64,000 nucleotides of DNA from Cycas panzhihuaensis (lineage: Eukaryota; Cycadophyta), in the NCBI GenBank assembly GCA_023213395.1, contig CM041465.1, positions 119,543,741 through 119,607,740 on the forward strand, given 5' to 3'. Below, one piece after another: positions 1-14,958 of the stretch. Position numbers and translations under genes: made by a program. The notes beneath the pieces are model-generated. The model was not told the DNA's origin. It saw only the letters and a program-made list of their open reading frames with translations, and ran no database searches. Positions within the stretch are counted from its first letter, which is position 1; every line of letters starts with the position of its first letter.

Positions 1-271
<271 letters not shown>

Positions 272-504
272 TATTAGATGTAATATCCAATTATATCCCA
301 ACCCTATTCATATTCTCTCATATATTATTATATTATTAGTCACCTTAAGATGTGTGCCACCTTGATAAGTGTGCCAACATATAAAAGTTAGCATTGTAGG
401 TTCTCATATATACTAAGATATTCTATCACTATTTATATAATCTTTTTAATAATTTAATGTATGACCATTCTTCTACCTATATTGTGATTTATTTTTATAT
501 ATAT
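272..504 (+). repeat. First half of the left LTR of element D
   Basis: This matches the first part of the LTR at 57373-57778 by eye, for instance the shared stretch around CACCTTAAGATGTGTGCCACC near 342-361 and 57461-57470. It ends at TATAT (500-504), which is the target-site duplication made when copia A inserted. Confidence 0.8.
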
Positions 505-833
505 TAAAGAGAAAATATAACTGTAGAAGTAATGTGATAATATAACTCTAGACTATGCAAAGAACAAATAGCATAAACAAACCAAGCACACAATAAAGAA
601 CACCAGGAGATTCAGGCCTAAGTATATACCTTTTATTAATCTGAGCAACAACTAAAGAATTACAAAGATAAACCCAAACTCTTCTCATTTACTCATCAAA
701 GACTCATCCCACCTTTTTACAATACAATGAGTATAAACCATGGCTAACAAAGACCCCTATAAAACACCTAAAGGGACTCGGGTGTAGTGCCTATACCCAT
801 GTAACACTTGTAAAGTGTTCAATATATCTAATA
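505..833 (-). repeat. 3' LTR of copia A
   Basis: This aligns by eye with 56471-56962, sharing the runs around CTCATCAAAGACTCATCCCACC and CCTATACCCATGTAACACTTG. It is 329 bp against 492 bp because it lacks two blocks of about 59 and 100 bp. On the minus strand it would start TATTAGATAT, a decayed form of TGTTAGATAT. Confidence 0.8.
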
Positions 834-849
834 ATCTCTTACTTATTAA

Positions 850-3800
850 ACACTTTATAAGAAACCCAATATACATAACTACTTAATACCAAAATCACAA
901 ACACCCATTGCATTTTTACACTTTGAATTTTTTTGTGCTAACAATCTTAGTTATTGAGCCTTTAATATTCTCTTATATAGCAATCTTCTACAAATCCACC
1001 TTGTGATCTTAAACCATTTTTCTGATAAAATAGAACTACATATCAATATGCTTTGACCGATCATAAAAAATGGGATTTCTTGCTAAGTAGATTGCACTTT
1101 GACTATCACAATCTATCCTCATAATATCCTTCTTTAAGCCAATATTTATGCATAATCTTGTAACTAAACTACTTCCTTGCATGTATGAGTAATTGCCATA
1201 TACTCTACTTCTGTGCTAGAAAGTGCCACAACTTGCTATCTTTTACTCATCCAGCTAACTGCGCGACCACAAATGGTAAGAACATACTTGCTTATAGATC
1301 TTCTACTGTTAAGATCTCCAGCCTAATCAACATTAACAAAACCTCTCATGTTCATTGTTCTACTCTCCATGGGATCTTCTTAATAGTAAATTTCATAGTT
1401 TGATGTACCCCATATAGACTTGAAAATCCTTTTCATAACTACCTAATGCTCCTTACCTGGGTTTGACATATACTTATTAACTACTCCTACTACATAGGTA
1501 ATGTCTAGTCAAGTGTAAACTATCACATACATCAGGCTACCAACAACACTAGCATAAGGGACAAATACCATGTCTTCAATTTCTTGGTAAGTCTTTAGGT
1601 ATTATTTACCTAATAATTTTAAACCAATAGGAAGAGGAATATTAATTGGTTTATTATCTTGTAACCTGAACTGCTACAATATTATCTCAATGTATCATCT
1701 TTAGCTAAGCCAAATCTTCCTATTTCTCTTATCCATTTTAATCTCAATGCTCAAAATAAAATGTATAACACCAAAGTCCTTCATCTTAAAATGAGATGCC
1801 AGTTGGCCTTTCATAAGTTGGTTCATTTCTTTATTATTACCAATTAAAAGCATGTCATCAACATATAAATCTAGAATAACAAAATGATTACTAACCTGCT
1901 TATAATAAACATAATGATCTGCTTTACTATGCACAAAGCCATCTGCTAACATATATGAATCAAATTTCTAATACCACATCATTAGAGATTATTTTAAGCT
2001 ATATAATGACTTCTTCAACCTGTACACCATATTCTCCTTCCCTGTAACTTTAAACCCTTTAGGCTATAACATATAAATTTCTTCCTCGTGGTCACTGCAA
2101 AGAAACGTAGTCTTCATATCTATTTGATCCACCTCAAGGCCATAGGTAACTGCTATAACTAATAAAATCTAATTAAAGCAAGTTTTGTAATAGGAGAAAA
2201 TACCTCATCAAAATCTATTCCCTTAACCTGGGAATAGCCCTTTACTACCAAGTGAGCCTTGTAGTTTTCCATAGTACCATATGCCTAGAACTTCTTATTT
2301 AAGATCTATTTGTTATCAATAGGTTTTCTTCCATTAGGAAGATCCATAAAATCCCATGTGTTATTTTTATCTAAGGCTATAATTTCTTATTACATGGCCT
2401 TTGTCCAAAGTTGGCTCTCTTTCGACTCCAAAGCCTCCCGAATAATACCTAGATCAACATCTATAGCAGATAAAATAAAAGAGGAGCAATAAAAGTCTTC
2501 AAGAATATACCTATTAGGTTGTCTTCTCTCACGAGTTGACTTCCTTAAGATGTGAGGTTCTTGATGTTGAGCTACCTATATAGTTGGTCCTTTCTCTTTA
2601 GCTAACTCATATTCTGATGCACAATCTTCATCCCTTACCTCAAATGATACCTTCTTAGGGTCTTCCTCCTTTAGTTATTCATCTTAATTGAGAGACTTAA
2701 ACTCTTCTCTAAAGATAACATCATGGTTATATATAGCCTTTTGTGTTTCAAGGTTATAAAGCATGTACCCTTTAATGCCATCACCATCGCCAATGCAAAT
2801 AGTCTTTTATGCTTTAAAATCAAGCTTAGTCCTCTACTATCTAGAAATATGTACAAAAGCTTTATAACCAAAAACTCTAATATGACTAAGAGATGGTTTC
2901 TTACCAGGTCATACTTCTTCAAGTGTTTTGTACACTAAGGTAATTATTGGTGATCTGTTTATCAAGTAGCTCATAATCATCACAGCCTCAACCTAGAATT
3001 TCTTCTCTAATTTAATAGCACTGGACATACTCCTTAATCTCTCTAGTAAGGTCCTATTTATCTTTTTAGTAACTCCATTTTACTGCAGCATATAGGGAAT
3101 TATCTTTTACCTTGCTATTCCATACTACTTATTAAACTGCTCAAACTCTTTTAAGTAAAACTCAACTTTATTATCAGTCCTTAGTACCTTGATCTACCTG
3201 TCACTCTAATTCTTTAAATTTATTGAAGACTTCAGATTTCTACCTAAGAAAGTATAACCATATCCTTCTTGAGAAATCATCTATGAATGAGACAAAGTAT
3301 TTAGACCCACCTAATGAGGATACATCAACAGGTCCAAAAGAATCACTGTATACTAATTATAGAATACCCTTTACTCTCTTCAAGCTTGAAAGAAAACTAA
3401 CTTGATTATGTTTTTCATACACACAAAGCTCACATAAATTAAAATCAAAGGAGCCATTAATTCTAGAGATATCTTCTGCCACATCTTTAGAGAATAAATC
3501 ATGGAGGTCTTTCTCTCCAATATGGCTCAATCTCTGATGCCATAACATAGTTTTACTAGGAAGTGATATTTGGGTCTCATCTGCATTATTTCTTCTTTCT
3601 GTAATAGTTAGACTATGACTTTTAGCATACACTATACTTGCATCAAGTTTGTATAGTATTCTAGATTGGACCCCTCTTGCTAACACTAACGTTTCTTAAA
3701 ACATTCTATAATTATCTTTATTAAAAATCACTTCTATTCCTGTATCACCTAATTAACTAATAGATAATAGACTTATAGCTAAACCAGGAATATGACTCAC

Positions 3801-4040
3801 ATTAGGGATAGTTTTAACCCTTCCATCCCTAAATCAAACCTTCACCCTTCCATGACTTATAATTTTACATTGGTAATGATCCCTAAAAAATACTTAACCT
3901 CCATTAATACTTATATATTCACAAAGCTAATCCTTATGGGGAGTAACATAAAGTGAAGCATTAGAGTCAATAAACCAACGCTTAACATTTAACAACTTAC
4001 CTGAGATTGCTAAATAAACATTACCATTAGCTTCATTAGA
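850..4040 (-). pseudogene. Copia A protease-integrase-RT-RNase H remnant
   Basis: Decayed copia pol, read on the minus strand from high to low coordinates. Protease: a DSNA version of the DSGA active site near 3965-3985. GAG-pre-integrase: 3357-3686, with the zinc-binding start HQRLSHIGEKDL and a later CELC. Integrase and linker: about 2650-3350. RT: about 1500-2600, with the catalytic run YVDDMLLIGN inside the open stretch 1701-1952. RNase H: about 950-1400, with STEVEYMA near 1180. Many stops and frameshifts interrupt it. Function is known for the family: cDNA synthesis and integration of the element. This copy cannot encode it. Confidence 0.85.
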
Positions 4041-4044
4041 GGCT

Positions 4045-5250
4045 TTTACTACTGTGGAAGCAACTATCTTCTACTATCTAGATCTCTATGATATTAGTGT
4101 TATTCCAAGAAACATTATGTACCTAGAAGTGGATCTCCCTATGTCTTTATCTCTGATAGAGTCAAGTTTATACAACAAACCATACTTGCTAGTCATCTTA
4201 AGGTACCTTAACATTCACACTACTACCTGCTAGTGATTCTGCTTAGGATTTGTTAGTAATGAGTAAGAATGCCAATAAAGTATGCGATATCAGGTCTCGT
4301 ATTAGTAGTATACATGAGACTATCTATAAGTTACTTATAAAGTGTGCATCTGCCTCTTGATCATCACCATCAACTATTAGCTTGGCATTGGGTTCCATTG
4401 GAGTGGCTATAGTTCAAGCATCTTCCAACTAAAACTTTGTTAGAGATTGTTGATGTACTTTTCTTAAGAAAGAAAGTTTTTTCTATCTTTCTGAGTGACT
4501 TCAATCCCCAAGTAGTATTTCATCAACCAAAGGTTAGACAATTCAAATGTTTTAGTGAAGTCTTTCTTTAACTGGTTGATTACCTTTCATTGTTTCCTAT
4601 TATAAGCATATCATCCATAAAGATTAAGAGATGAGTGACTTTATCTTTTTGGTGTTTAATGAACAATGTTGCATCAATATCCTGGTAGACACAAACCTCA
4701 TATCTAAGTTGCATCATTCTTTCTAACAGCTAGGTGAACTAAGCATGAGGGAATTGTTTAAGGCCATACAAGGACTTTTTGAGTCTGCACACCTTATGCT
4801 CTAGACTAGCAATCGCAAATCCTTTAGGCTGAGCCATATAGATTTCTTATTCAAGATCACCATTAAGAAATGCAGTTTTTACATCGAGTTGGTGAATCTT
4901 CTAGTCCTATTAAGATGCCAAGGCCATAAGAGTTTTGATTGTGGGTCACTTGGTCATAGGTACAAATACTTCAATGTAGTTGATGCCTTCCTTTGTGTGA
5001 ATCCCTTTATGACCAACCTCACCTTATGTTTTTCAAGGGTGCTATCAGATATATATTTATTTTTATATACCCATTTATTTTGAACTACCTTTCTTCCAAG
5101 TAGTAGGTCAATGAGCTCCCATGTAGCATTATTTCAAATTACCTTACTTCCATATATGTTTTATAGCTTCTTGGTACAAGAGGAGCTCTTCATTAAGAGC
5201 AAGATTCAGTTCTACTAGTTCTAACTCAATGAAAAGTGATTCTTGTATCT
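4045..5250 (-). pseudogene. Copia I RT and RNase H remnant
   Basis: The minus strand shows RT with catalytic FMDDMLIIGN near 4600-4635, then the RT/RNase H connection LMYTTNTRPDIAYFIG near 4270-4320, then YLKMTSKYGLLYK and RSTSRY near 4130-4205. The last recognisable residues are KIVAS near 4060. Stops are frequent. The order and spacing are those of plant copia pol. Confidence 0.8.
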
Positions 5251-5399
5251 TAGCTTTATAAGTACTTTGAGTACCAATTTTACCCACCTCATCAAGTAGT
5301 ATATCCTTATTTAGCTGGTGGGCTTCACAAGAACCTTGAGTTGGGAATGAGATCTTTATTTCTCCAACTACATAGACTTTGTTTGGATCCTAAAAAAGA

Positions 5400-7010
5400 T
5401 TATTTCATATATTTGTTGAGGAGGATATTGATGTATTTAGGGAGTATGGTCCATCTGCCACTACTTTGCCTTTGTTAACTCCATTGTTCTTGAATGGTAG
5501 TGCATGATATGCACTCATTGGTTTAGAGGCACAACTACTATCCTTCATGGCTCTATTATCAAATTCTAATTGTTTGAAGTAACTCTTGAGTGTCTCCCCC
5601 CCTAAATATTGGAATTTGTACATCACATTGAGTAGCATCATAATAATCATAGTTTGGTATTTTGGAGTCCAATTATAATAATTGATCCTCTATTTTAACA
5701 AATACCACATCTCTGGTAATAATAATCTTCCATTATAAAGGTATAAAGACCTTGTACCATTTCTTGTCCTTAGGGTATCCAACAAAGATACCTTTACGTG
5801 CCCTAGGCTAGAGTTTATTTCTATCTCCATCCAATATATGGGTATAACATGTTGAGCTAAATATTTTGAAGTGGTAGGAAGTAGGGCCCCGTGCAGCCCA
5901 CTTTTCATTAGGAGAAGATTCTCCTTTAGATGGGCTGATAACATTCATGTAATAAGTAACTATCTAAATTGCTTCCACCTATAAGTAAGCAAGCACCTTT
6001 TTATAAACCATCATAGCTCAAGCCATATTCATAATAAACCTATTCATATACTCGGTAACTCCATTCTATTGGGGGCTGCTTGCTATTATAGTAGGATGCT
6101 TGATGCTATTATCTTGTAAATATGTTTCAAACTCAATAGAGATATATCCTCTACCATTATCTATTCGAAGATACTTAATATGATAACTGACTCCTTTTCA
6201 ATGCGAGTTTTAAAAGTTTTAAGGACACCAAATGCCTCATCTTTCCTAGTAAAAAAGGCCACCCACACTTTCCTAGTAAAATCATCAATGAAGGATATAT
6301 AATATAATTTCTGCTTCAATGATAGAATGACTATTGGTTCATATAGATCTAAGTGTACTAATTAAAGATGATGACTAGATTTCCACTGACTATTGGCAAA
6401 GGGCTATCTATGAGATTTCACTATGATACATGCTTCACATTTAAAGGGCTTGGAGGAGAATTTGGATAGACCTGGAAGGGTATGACAAAGATCTCTAAGT
6501 TAATTGATATAATTATGGCCCATGTAAGCATGTCAATGAGCTTATAAGGATAGTTTAAGGTGTGTCAAAGTGGTATTAAAAGTAAAGTCATCATCAACAT
6601 AAGAGCTTTGAGTATAATTGGTTTAGAAGATGGGGAGTCATTCAACTTAAATAATTTACCAATAGGTTTTCCAGTCAAGACCACTTGATTTGTTAGAGGG
6701 TAAATGACCTAGAGAGCTTGGTCATATGTGGTAACACTAAGATCAAATCCATGGGAGATAAGAGTGGATAAGAAGAGTAGGTTTTGTTTCAGATTAGGAA
6801 TGTACAGGACATCAAGTAATGTAAAGTTTCTCAAGCCTAGAAGTTTCAAGCATATGTTTCTAATACCTTTGACTAGTTGTTGGGATTTGTCAGCCATGTG
6901 AATGACACCATATATATTAGAATCAAAAGTTTGAAATAGATCTTGATTACAGGTCATATGTTGTATCACTCATATATCCATGATCCATGAGGAGGTGTCT
7001 AAAGTTATGC
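5400..7010 (-). pseudogene. Copia I protease and integrase remnant
   Basis: Minus strand. The protease lies in 6709-7000. The segment upstream of HMTCNQDLFQTF reads WIMDI, a stop, then VIQHMT, so the usual DSGA active site is lost. It continues through VLYIPNLKQNLLFLS, the typical end of a copia protease. Integrase and its linker occupy about 5400-6700 with several frameshifts. The 5690-5944 stretch carries the post-integrase region in a shifted frame. Confidence 0.75.
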
Positions 7011-7079
7011 TATTTGCAACTCTAAGAGGGGTTTACATTGGTGATTTAAGATCACAAGTGGCATAGCCATAATGAGCTT

Positions 7080-8033
7080 TAAAATACCTCTTAGTTTGAT
7101 CAATGGTTCTTCCCTTAAGTCTTTGAATGTGTGCTTGAGTAAAACTTATGCCATCAAACTATTCTTCACATGTTTCATCAACATTGTAAGCCTTGTATTT
7201 CTGTTGAAACTTAGGCAACTTATATTTAGGTATACAATAATCCTTTGCAAGGTGTCCTTTCCTATTGCACCTTTTACACATGATAATCTGATTTCCAATT
7301 CTTGAAATATTGGCTTGGCCTAACTATCTTGCATTAAAAGGTGGCGCTTGGCCTTGAGATTGTCTAGGCTACTATTGTTGAGGGTTCTGTTGACCTTGTG
7401 GTTAATTTCCTATACCTCGTCCTCTACCCCTTACTCGGTTATTTCCTCTACTATGAGAGAGGGACCCTGATTCTTTGAGAAGCATACTTCTTCTTACACA
7501 TCAAAAGCTACATCCAAAAGAGGATATAAAGTTATAAAATTAGTATCAAAGGTCTTATAAAATTCTATAAACTTCTATGCAAGAGCTTCAAACTTAAGTA
7601 TCTTCAACATTCCACTTGATTGAAGACTCCCAAGTAAGTTCTTATAATCAGGTACATGTTGATAAGACTATATGAGGAATGTCCATGTAATATATTGGGT
7701 CTTAAAATCTTTGTCTATTGCTTGTTTGATTGGTCAAAGAAGGTTGATTGTTTCATATGCATGTCCCTTTTGCATCTTCATCTTGTTTATTTTTAAGACT
7801 AGATGAATAAATTCAAGGTCAGACTTTGCATTGAAATTCTTTTTAAGAACCTTAAAGGCTTTTCAAATTGTATTATATTATTCTTCATCAATTATATTGT
7901 GCGGGGAGTAATCAGTCACTAATAAAATACCTACATGGATCTTCTCATCATCGATCTCCCATTGTAGTTTAGCTATAGGATCTGCTAGAGCTATAAGTGG
8001 CATTCCTCCAAAGGTAAGTATCGTTGTTGTCAT
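7080..8033 (-). pseudogene. Copia I gag remnant
   Basis: Reading on the minus strand starts at the ATG at 8033 (MTTTILTFGGMP) and runs through a capsid-like region with several stops. An RG-rich and glutamine-rich tail follows near 7380-7440. A CCHC knuckle near 7240-7285 reads CKRCNRKGHLAKDYC, with the last cysteine one residue late. Gag forms the element's virus-like particle. The assignment rests on order, composition and the knuckle. Confidence 0.7.
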
Positions 8034-8109
8034 AAGAATAATAGGTGTAAGCTATATATGGGCTCTCTAAAGGCCTTCATACTTAGTAATACTCGACTCT
8101 AGTATACCA

Positions 8110-11100
8110 TAGATTCTAATTATCTTTCCTTTTTAATATATATTTTATATTCTACTTAAATTGAGAAGACATTATGAAGATGATGAAGTAAAAGAGATAG
8201 TGAATAAATAGTAAATGAAAATGCCACTAACAGCTATGACCAATATACCTAGCACAATAGGGAGAAATATGATTAAGTAATAAGCAATAATAATAGGCCA
8301 TTAACATTTGTCATAAATACTCCTGATATAGTAGAGTTTGATGATATGTACAAAAGGCAGTATAAGGATAACAAAGATAAATGGTGTATCATGTGATCAT
8401 AAAATTAAGATTATGCCCATGTAAATGCCAGCGTATGGGTGTATATAACTAAAAGACTAAGTATGATATAGGATGTATGATTAAACTCAAACCCCTATCT
8501 AAAGTCTAAAGTAGTTGAGGTGTCAATGCCTAAGGGGGGCTTCTAGTATATATATTAGAGCCTTTACCTTTGATACTCATACATGTACTTGGTGATGAAA
8601 TCTAAGTCACAATGGAGCCCATGTACTTCTAGTCCTTACCTAGTTCACTAGTTATTAGCTATATACCTCCTTTGAAGAGTCAAATAGTATGTGTATATCC
8701 CATGGCTATGATGGATATTAGACTAGATATATTTTAATCTTGATTAAAGTTTTTAGTTTTTCTAGGTGGTTATTAGTATTATCCCTGATTGGAGATCATA
8801 CATATGGATAACCTATCCCTCTACCACTATTCTAGTTCAAACCAGACTCGATATGAAACTCACACCTCCCTTATGGCCTAGACTTCGTCCAACTATAGTC
8901 TATTTCAACTAAGGCGAGTGTGCACATAAGTTAAGAAATGGCGGTATAAGTCATACGAATGAGATTCCTTTTAGGAAATAATGCAAGTTGTTTCTAAATA
9001 ACTTACATTAAAAACTGAAATAGAAAGATGCAAAATATACTTACTTTCTTTGTTGTTGTTGTTGCTTTATGTGTTGCTTTATGCTATGCGTGGAAATAGA
9101 AAGAGCATGCTAAATTTAGTAGGAGAACTAGATGTTACTTTCGATCTAAGGTTTCCCTTGCTTTAATATAATGTTTCTAAATATATTTTTAGAAATTTCA
9201 ATATAAAAGTCACAAAGATCTAAAAAGTAAATCAACTTGTCACTAAAATGCTAATTTTTCTAAATCTAGATGCATGCTATTTTGCCATATTTTGTGATTT
9301 TTTTAAAATAAAATTTATAAATAATAATAAATGGGTAAAATTTTCTAAAAATTACAAATATGGAGACCTAAATTATGGAATTTGAACATATGACAGAATA
9401 ATAAAGTGTTTAGAATTTTATTTCTGATAAGATAATAAAATCAAATTTCTGAAAAGGCATAAAAATGTTTTTATTCGAAAAAAACATAAAAGTAGAATCT
9501 TATTGGATTTACTATCTTAGAATCTAAACTTCAATATATCAAAAGCTTCATCTTGGTATGCACATCAACTTTTCCTTCTACATCATTTCTAAAAATAGCT
9601 AAAAAACTACTTGAAATGCCCTCATAATATTTTTTTTGGGGTTGAGTAGGTAGATTCATCATCCTATCAGAAACCTACAAAGATCTCATTAATTACTAGA
9701 TTAAATTTGATGAGATTTATCTCAAAATTCTCTAGATACATAAATCTATTAGATCCCTAAAAAAAACTTCCAAAATTTTAGCTCATATTTAAAGGATTTC
9801 ATTGAAAAAAGTGCTCTAGGTCACTCATCTATAGATTTTAACATTTTATTTTAGATAAAACTGGTTGTTTCATGCTGAATCTAAAGATGCTTAAAAAAAA
9901 AAAAATTGATCCTGGTGGCAAGGCGACCCTACACATCAAATTTCATTAAAATCTGAGATGGTCAAATTTGTCACTAAATTTTAGGCTTTAAATGCTTTTG
10001 GGGCTGTTTTGACAACTAAATGACTTCAAAAATATGTCTTTTTCACTTATGAAATTCTACACACATGGAAAATATAGCAACATATAAAATAATATAATTT
10101 TAAACTCTCCAATATAAAATAAAGTTCTCAAATAAGCTCTCAACCTCATATGAATTATAAGTGAGAGGCATTAATGGCTCCATGCAAGCCTAGTGAGGAA
10201 ATGTGGTTAACAATGGCTCATATACTAGTTGTTGGGTGAAGGATCTAGTTGTCTCATTCTACTACACTAAAGCAATGACATATAATAAGAGCAAAATGAA
10301 GAGAACAAGATTGGGAGCAAAAATAAGAGGTGAGAATTATGACTCTTCCTTTCACATTCAACCTTATGTATCAGAGGGTGTGCATTAGGATTTCCAAAAG
10401 AGTTTTTTGCCTAATGACATGATCCCAAAATTATACTTAAATGTAAATGAAATTACATTTAACTATATGACTTAACTAACCTAAAGTCACCTTCATATAA
10501 TTAATCTAATGACCTTGATGTATTAATATCCATCAATATCACCATTGACATAACTCCAATAGTCATTCATGATGAGGAGGTTTTTTACTTGTTTCTTCTA
10601 AGCTACAAAATTATTTAGGCCATTAAGTTTAATAGTATTTGATAGAAGTATTTGGGCTACCATTTCTAAGTGTCCTTTAGTTTTGAGTCTTTATGTACTT
10701 GTGTCATATTGAACTAAGGGGCTACTATTTTAGAATTATAAGTTTGTAGGTATCTCCAAGGAAGCTCTTGATTACTATCATGTCTAGTGGTAACTACCCA
10801 CAAGTAGAAAATGAAGGATCTTATATACCAATATGTGAACTCAAAGCTCTATATATCTTAGTACATAGACTATAAAAAATGTCAAAGAGCCTCCTGATTT
10901 ATTAGTCCACTTGTATCAGAATTATGCCTAGCGATAGATTTAACTAAGAACTACAACCAAAGTACTCACTCCTTCTTAGTCTAGCCTAGTCTCCAAATAC
11001 TAAAGGATAAGTTTCGTACCCTAGCTTACCACATAATACACCTTATAGCCAATAGTTTCCTTAGCAAATTAAAGAAATAACAAAGACATATACAGAGTGG

Positions 11101-11305
11101 TAACTTTAGGGGTCCTAATTATTTTCTTTATAAGGCTTTAATATAGTTTACTTATAGATTTGGTATTATCTTTATTAATCTTTCAAGCTGAAGATAGATT
11201 TTAATGTGTTCTTATTTATAAACAAGATTCCTTTTAATAAAAGAAGTTAAAAAATAAAAAGAAATACAAGAAATTAAAAGGAAATATAATGTTTAAAGAG
11301 CTCTT
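8110..11305. other. Non-coding AT-rich stretch, probable LTR and leader debris
   Basis: No reading frame here resembles a known protein. The left part (from 8110) should hold the 5' LTR of copia I, but no boundary can be fixed. A short (TTG)n run lies near 9050-9065. The stretch ends at CTCTT (11301-11305), the left target-site duplication of element L. Removing L joins it to 15591, so 10400-11305 and 15591-16886 were once continuous. Confidence 0.6.
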
Positions 11306-11627
11306 TATTAGAAAATACAACTGAAGCAAACAAGGTCGATAGGATCTTTCACATCAGGTAGATATCAAGCAAAAGCAAATCACACAGGACACTAGATTGC
11401 CGTGGAAAACCCTTACAGGTGAAAACCCACAAATAATATAATTCACATTATGACAAAATGATATTTTATAAAGTAGGCCTTTGATGTATATTTATAGATC
11501 TAAAGTACTAAATATAATTACAAGTATATCATCAGCTCACTACAATCGAGAATATTCCTCCACATAATTAGGTATAAAAATAGTAAGGCCCACTTTACAT
11601 TAGGTGGCATGGACACATTTTCTAACA
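11306..11627 (-). repeat. 3' LTR of element L
   Basis: 322 bp. It shares long runs with 15279-15585, such as ATAATTCACATTATGACAAA and GGCCCACTTTACATTAGGTGG. On the minus strand it begins TGTTAGAAAATG. It carries an extra block near 11560-11575 that is absent from the 5' copy. Confidence 0.9.
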
Positions 11628-14600
11628 TCCCCTCTTAATATAAATATGGGGTGATAAGAATTATCACTGGGAATAAATCCCCTCTCAAGGATAACCTTAC
11701 CTAACCTAATATGCATGAATGTCAATGTAGCGATCTTCAATTTGAGCTTGGAGAATACGTCCACAAGTCAATCTCTACTTAGACAAATTTTAACCTACAT
11801 CTTCCCTGATTTGGATGTAATGGTGCCATTCTTCGTATATGTTCCATTATTTGGAAATGCTCCAATAAACCTACAACCATACAACTCTCTCTACACTTGA
11901 CACTTCATCCATTCAACTTAGTTATATTCCTCTAACTAAACCAAGAGGTTGAGTCATTTAAGCCATGTGAATCTTCTCTTCAAGTCTTTCTTAAAGAACA
12001 CTGATATGATATACTATGATATGATACCCAACTATCTAAAGCTACTAAAGTAAGGATCAAATATACTATAAACAATGAGACTGGTGTAAATGTCTTATCA
12101 TACCTTAATCTTTCTTCCTACTAGAAATCCTGTGCAACAAGCTTACCAACTTACAAACTGACTAGGTTTTTAGCTTCAATACAACTCTCCATCATGAATC
12201 TGTACTCACTGGAACATTGGTATTTATCTTAAGCTTTGATAAGCATGTTGATCCATGATCTTCCATCATCTGACAGGTCTTTAACTGTTAATGAAACATA
12301 GAGTTATAATCCATGTCTCATCATCTAACAAGTCCTTATCATTAATCTCTCACTAAGTCATACTTCCATCTCAAGCATAATGTTAGGAGAACAAACCTCT
12401 AGACCTGCTAAACAATGACTCAAAAAAGTGAAGCAATGAAGGATAAAACCTATAACCAAATGACACTCAATATGATACATCATAAACTCATCAACTTAAC
12501 ATCTAGACTGATCACAATGCATTCCCCTACAAATCATACTATTTATAAGCTAAACAACTGATATGCTTTAAATGCTTACAATCTTGTTGTTGTAATCTTC
12601 GTCTAAGATGTGTGTACTCTAATGTACTAAAGGAAACAAATGGAAGGCATCTAACTTAGTCCAAACACATAATAATTGGGGAAAATATGCTACAAATAGT
12701 TACAACAAAGGTACCTGTACATGTCTACTATAGTTTCTGCTATAAAACATGGGAGGCAAACCACAACGTGTACTAACCTCACCATCTGCATCATGATACT
12801 CACCTGTAATATAATGTTATAGGCTAACTATATTTACCATGACAAAGGCATCACTAATTTTAAGGCATCTCATCTTAGACCTTTCCATTCACACTTAAAA
12901 TTCATCAACACTATCTCAATTCTACATTAGACTTGTTTAGATATACACCCATATTGAACGAGCATTAATTAGACCACAAACCTTCATGCTATCATCAGTC
13001 CAACTAACAAAATATAATGGTCCATCATAAATGACAACCAATCATATAAGCAAAGTTTGAACTTTGTCACCTCATATATATTTGATGCAACAAAACTCAA
13101 ATATAATTAAATAAACACACTTATTTTTACTGAATCAACTACATAAACACGAACATTATATAATGATCTATGCTACACTCAAATAGTAATAGAGTTTGTA
13201 ATAAATTACAATTAAGGTATCTCATGATCTTGTTTCACCTAAAACTCACCCATTATTGCCCTCATACTCGCCCTTAAACACACCTAATTTCTCTCTTTTC
13301 TCACCCTTAAAAACCTACCCAAACTCTCTCCCAATCTTGCCATGTAATACACATGTAACGAGTATCACATCTTACCTTTCTCTTCATCCTAATAGCTCTC
13401 TTATGTAACCATATGCAAAGAACTTTAAATAGTAGTCTACTTGTCCATTCTTGCCTAACCCACTCTCCCATGTAATCACATGTAAGAGAACCTCAAACAT
13501 TGCCTTACAAGCTCTCTCATGCACTCGCATGTAGAGATCATATCAACACATCTTAATGCCTTATAACACCATTAAGTCAAACCCTTAATATATGTATACA
13601 CACCACTTTAATCATACATGGAAAATGATCCATATGAATAAACCATAATAATAAATGATTAAAAAAAGGCATCTCATCATCAATCTTATCTTTATATTAA
13701 GTCAATATAACTTAGTATACTCCATATAGGTGACTTAAAGATTATCTAATGCCAAACAAATCATATGATATGAGGTAACCATGAGGGACCATATATGATT
13801 AAATAAAAGGGTAAATTGATAAAGGTGGCATAATGAAATATTAAATCAAATAAATCATATCAAAGGGTCAATTGTAAACTTCTCCAATTGATTGATTTAA
13901 TATATCAATGGGCAAACTTCAGAAATGCCATATATCAAAAACTTGATTTAATATATATGGCCACAATATATGAAAAATGATGATTGAAATTTATCAAATA
14001 ACTTTGAAAAAATATCAAAGGATAATATTAAATGCTGCTCAATATACATATATTCAACAAACTGCATAACGTTAAATGGTGGTGAACTTCATAATGCAAA
14101 TAGTGGCAAACTAAAGATCATGCAGAAGAATAAGCCAGTTAGATATACATCATAGATGATAGCATAAATATTAAACTGACAGTTGAATATTCAACCCAGA
14201 CAGAATATGGTTGATTGGAGATTGAAATAATAGCACACAAGTGAACTTGGGCATCTGATATTTAACAGTTGGTAGTACACGCATCAAACAGTGATGTCAA
14301 CGCAAATCTATGTACATACACAACAAGCACAACTGGGTGACTATACACAAATAAGCGATCAAAGATTGCATATATATCATGCAACTAATTTATTATATAG
14401 GCGACTTTATGACATTCTATAGTTAATACATTGGTAATATTCATCACATGTAAATAACTTATGCTGCAATAGGCATTCACAGAGGATATAATATACAACT
14501 ACAAGTATTATCATGTAGCTCTTAATACACAGTCGTAATATTATCCATCATCAACCAGTAGGCATCAAGTAATATTTTATATGGCAATTATTATATAGAT

Positions 14601-14958
14601 ACATGAGTTATATATACTCTTAAATGAATAATAATCATCATATAAATAGCATGAAGTGGATTTATTATCACACAATTATTCACCTGTAACAATAATATAC
14701 CCTTGGCCAGAAAGTAATATATTGATAAATATCAATGTATTTATCAAGCAAGTGACATAAATATATCATAGCTGCCAAATATTAATAATTCCTAGGCCAT
14801 AATATAGTAATAGGCTACAAAATATATTATTCAAACCCTAAATTTATCAACTAGGTGAATATATAATAAGCATACCATTATATTATTGTTGTATTATTAT
14901 TTAATGACTTTACAATAGCCTGCTAGGGTTTTTACACTCTCCCACTCATAATAGAGGG

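Larger units (their letters stand above)
4045..8109 (-). mobile_element. Copia I, minus strand, truncated at its 3' end
   Basis: A second copia element on the minus strand, distinct in sequence from A. Protein remnants run from gag (8033) to RNase H (about 4045). It stops inside RNase H, just before the position of the conserved SSTEAEY motif, and has no 3' LTR. There its sequence passes directly into copia A protease. At the other end a degenerate initiator-Met primer site is probable at 8096-8109 (plus CTCTAGTATACCA, one base longer than CTCTGATACCA). The 5' LTR to its right is not resolved, since no second copy is present for comparison. Confidence 0.7.
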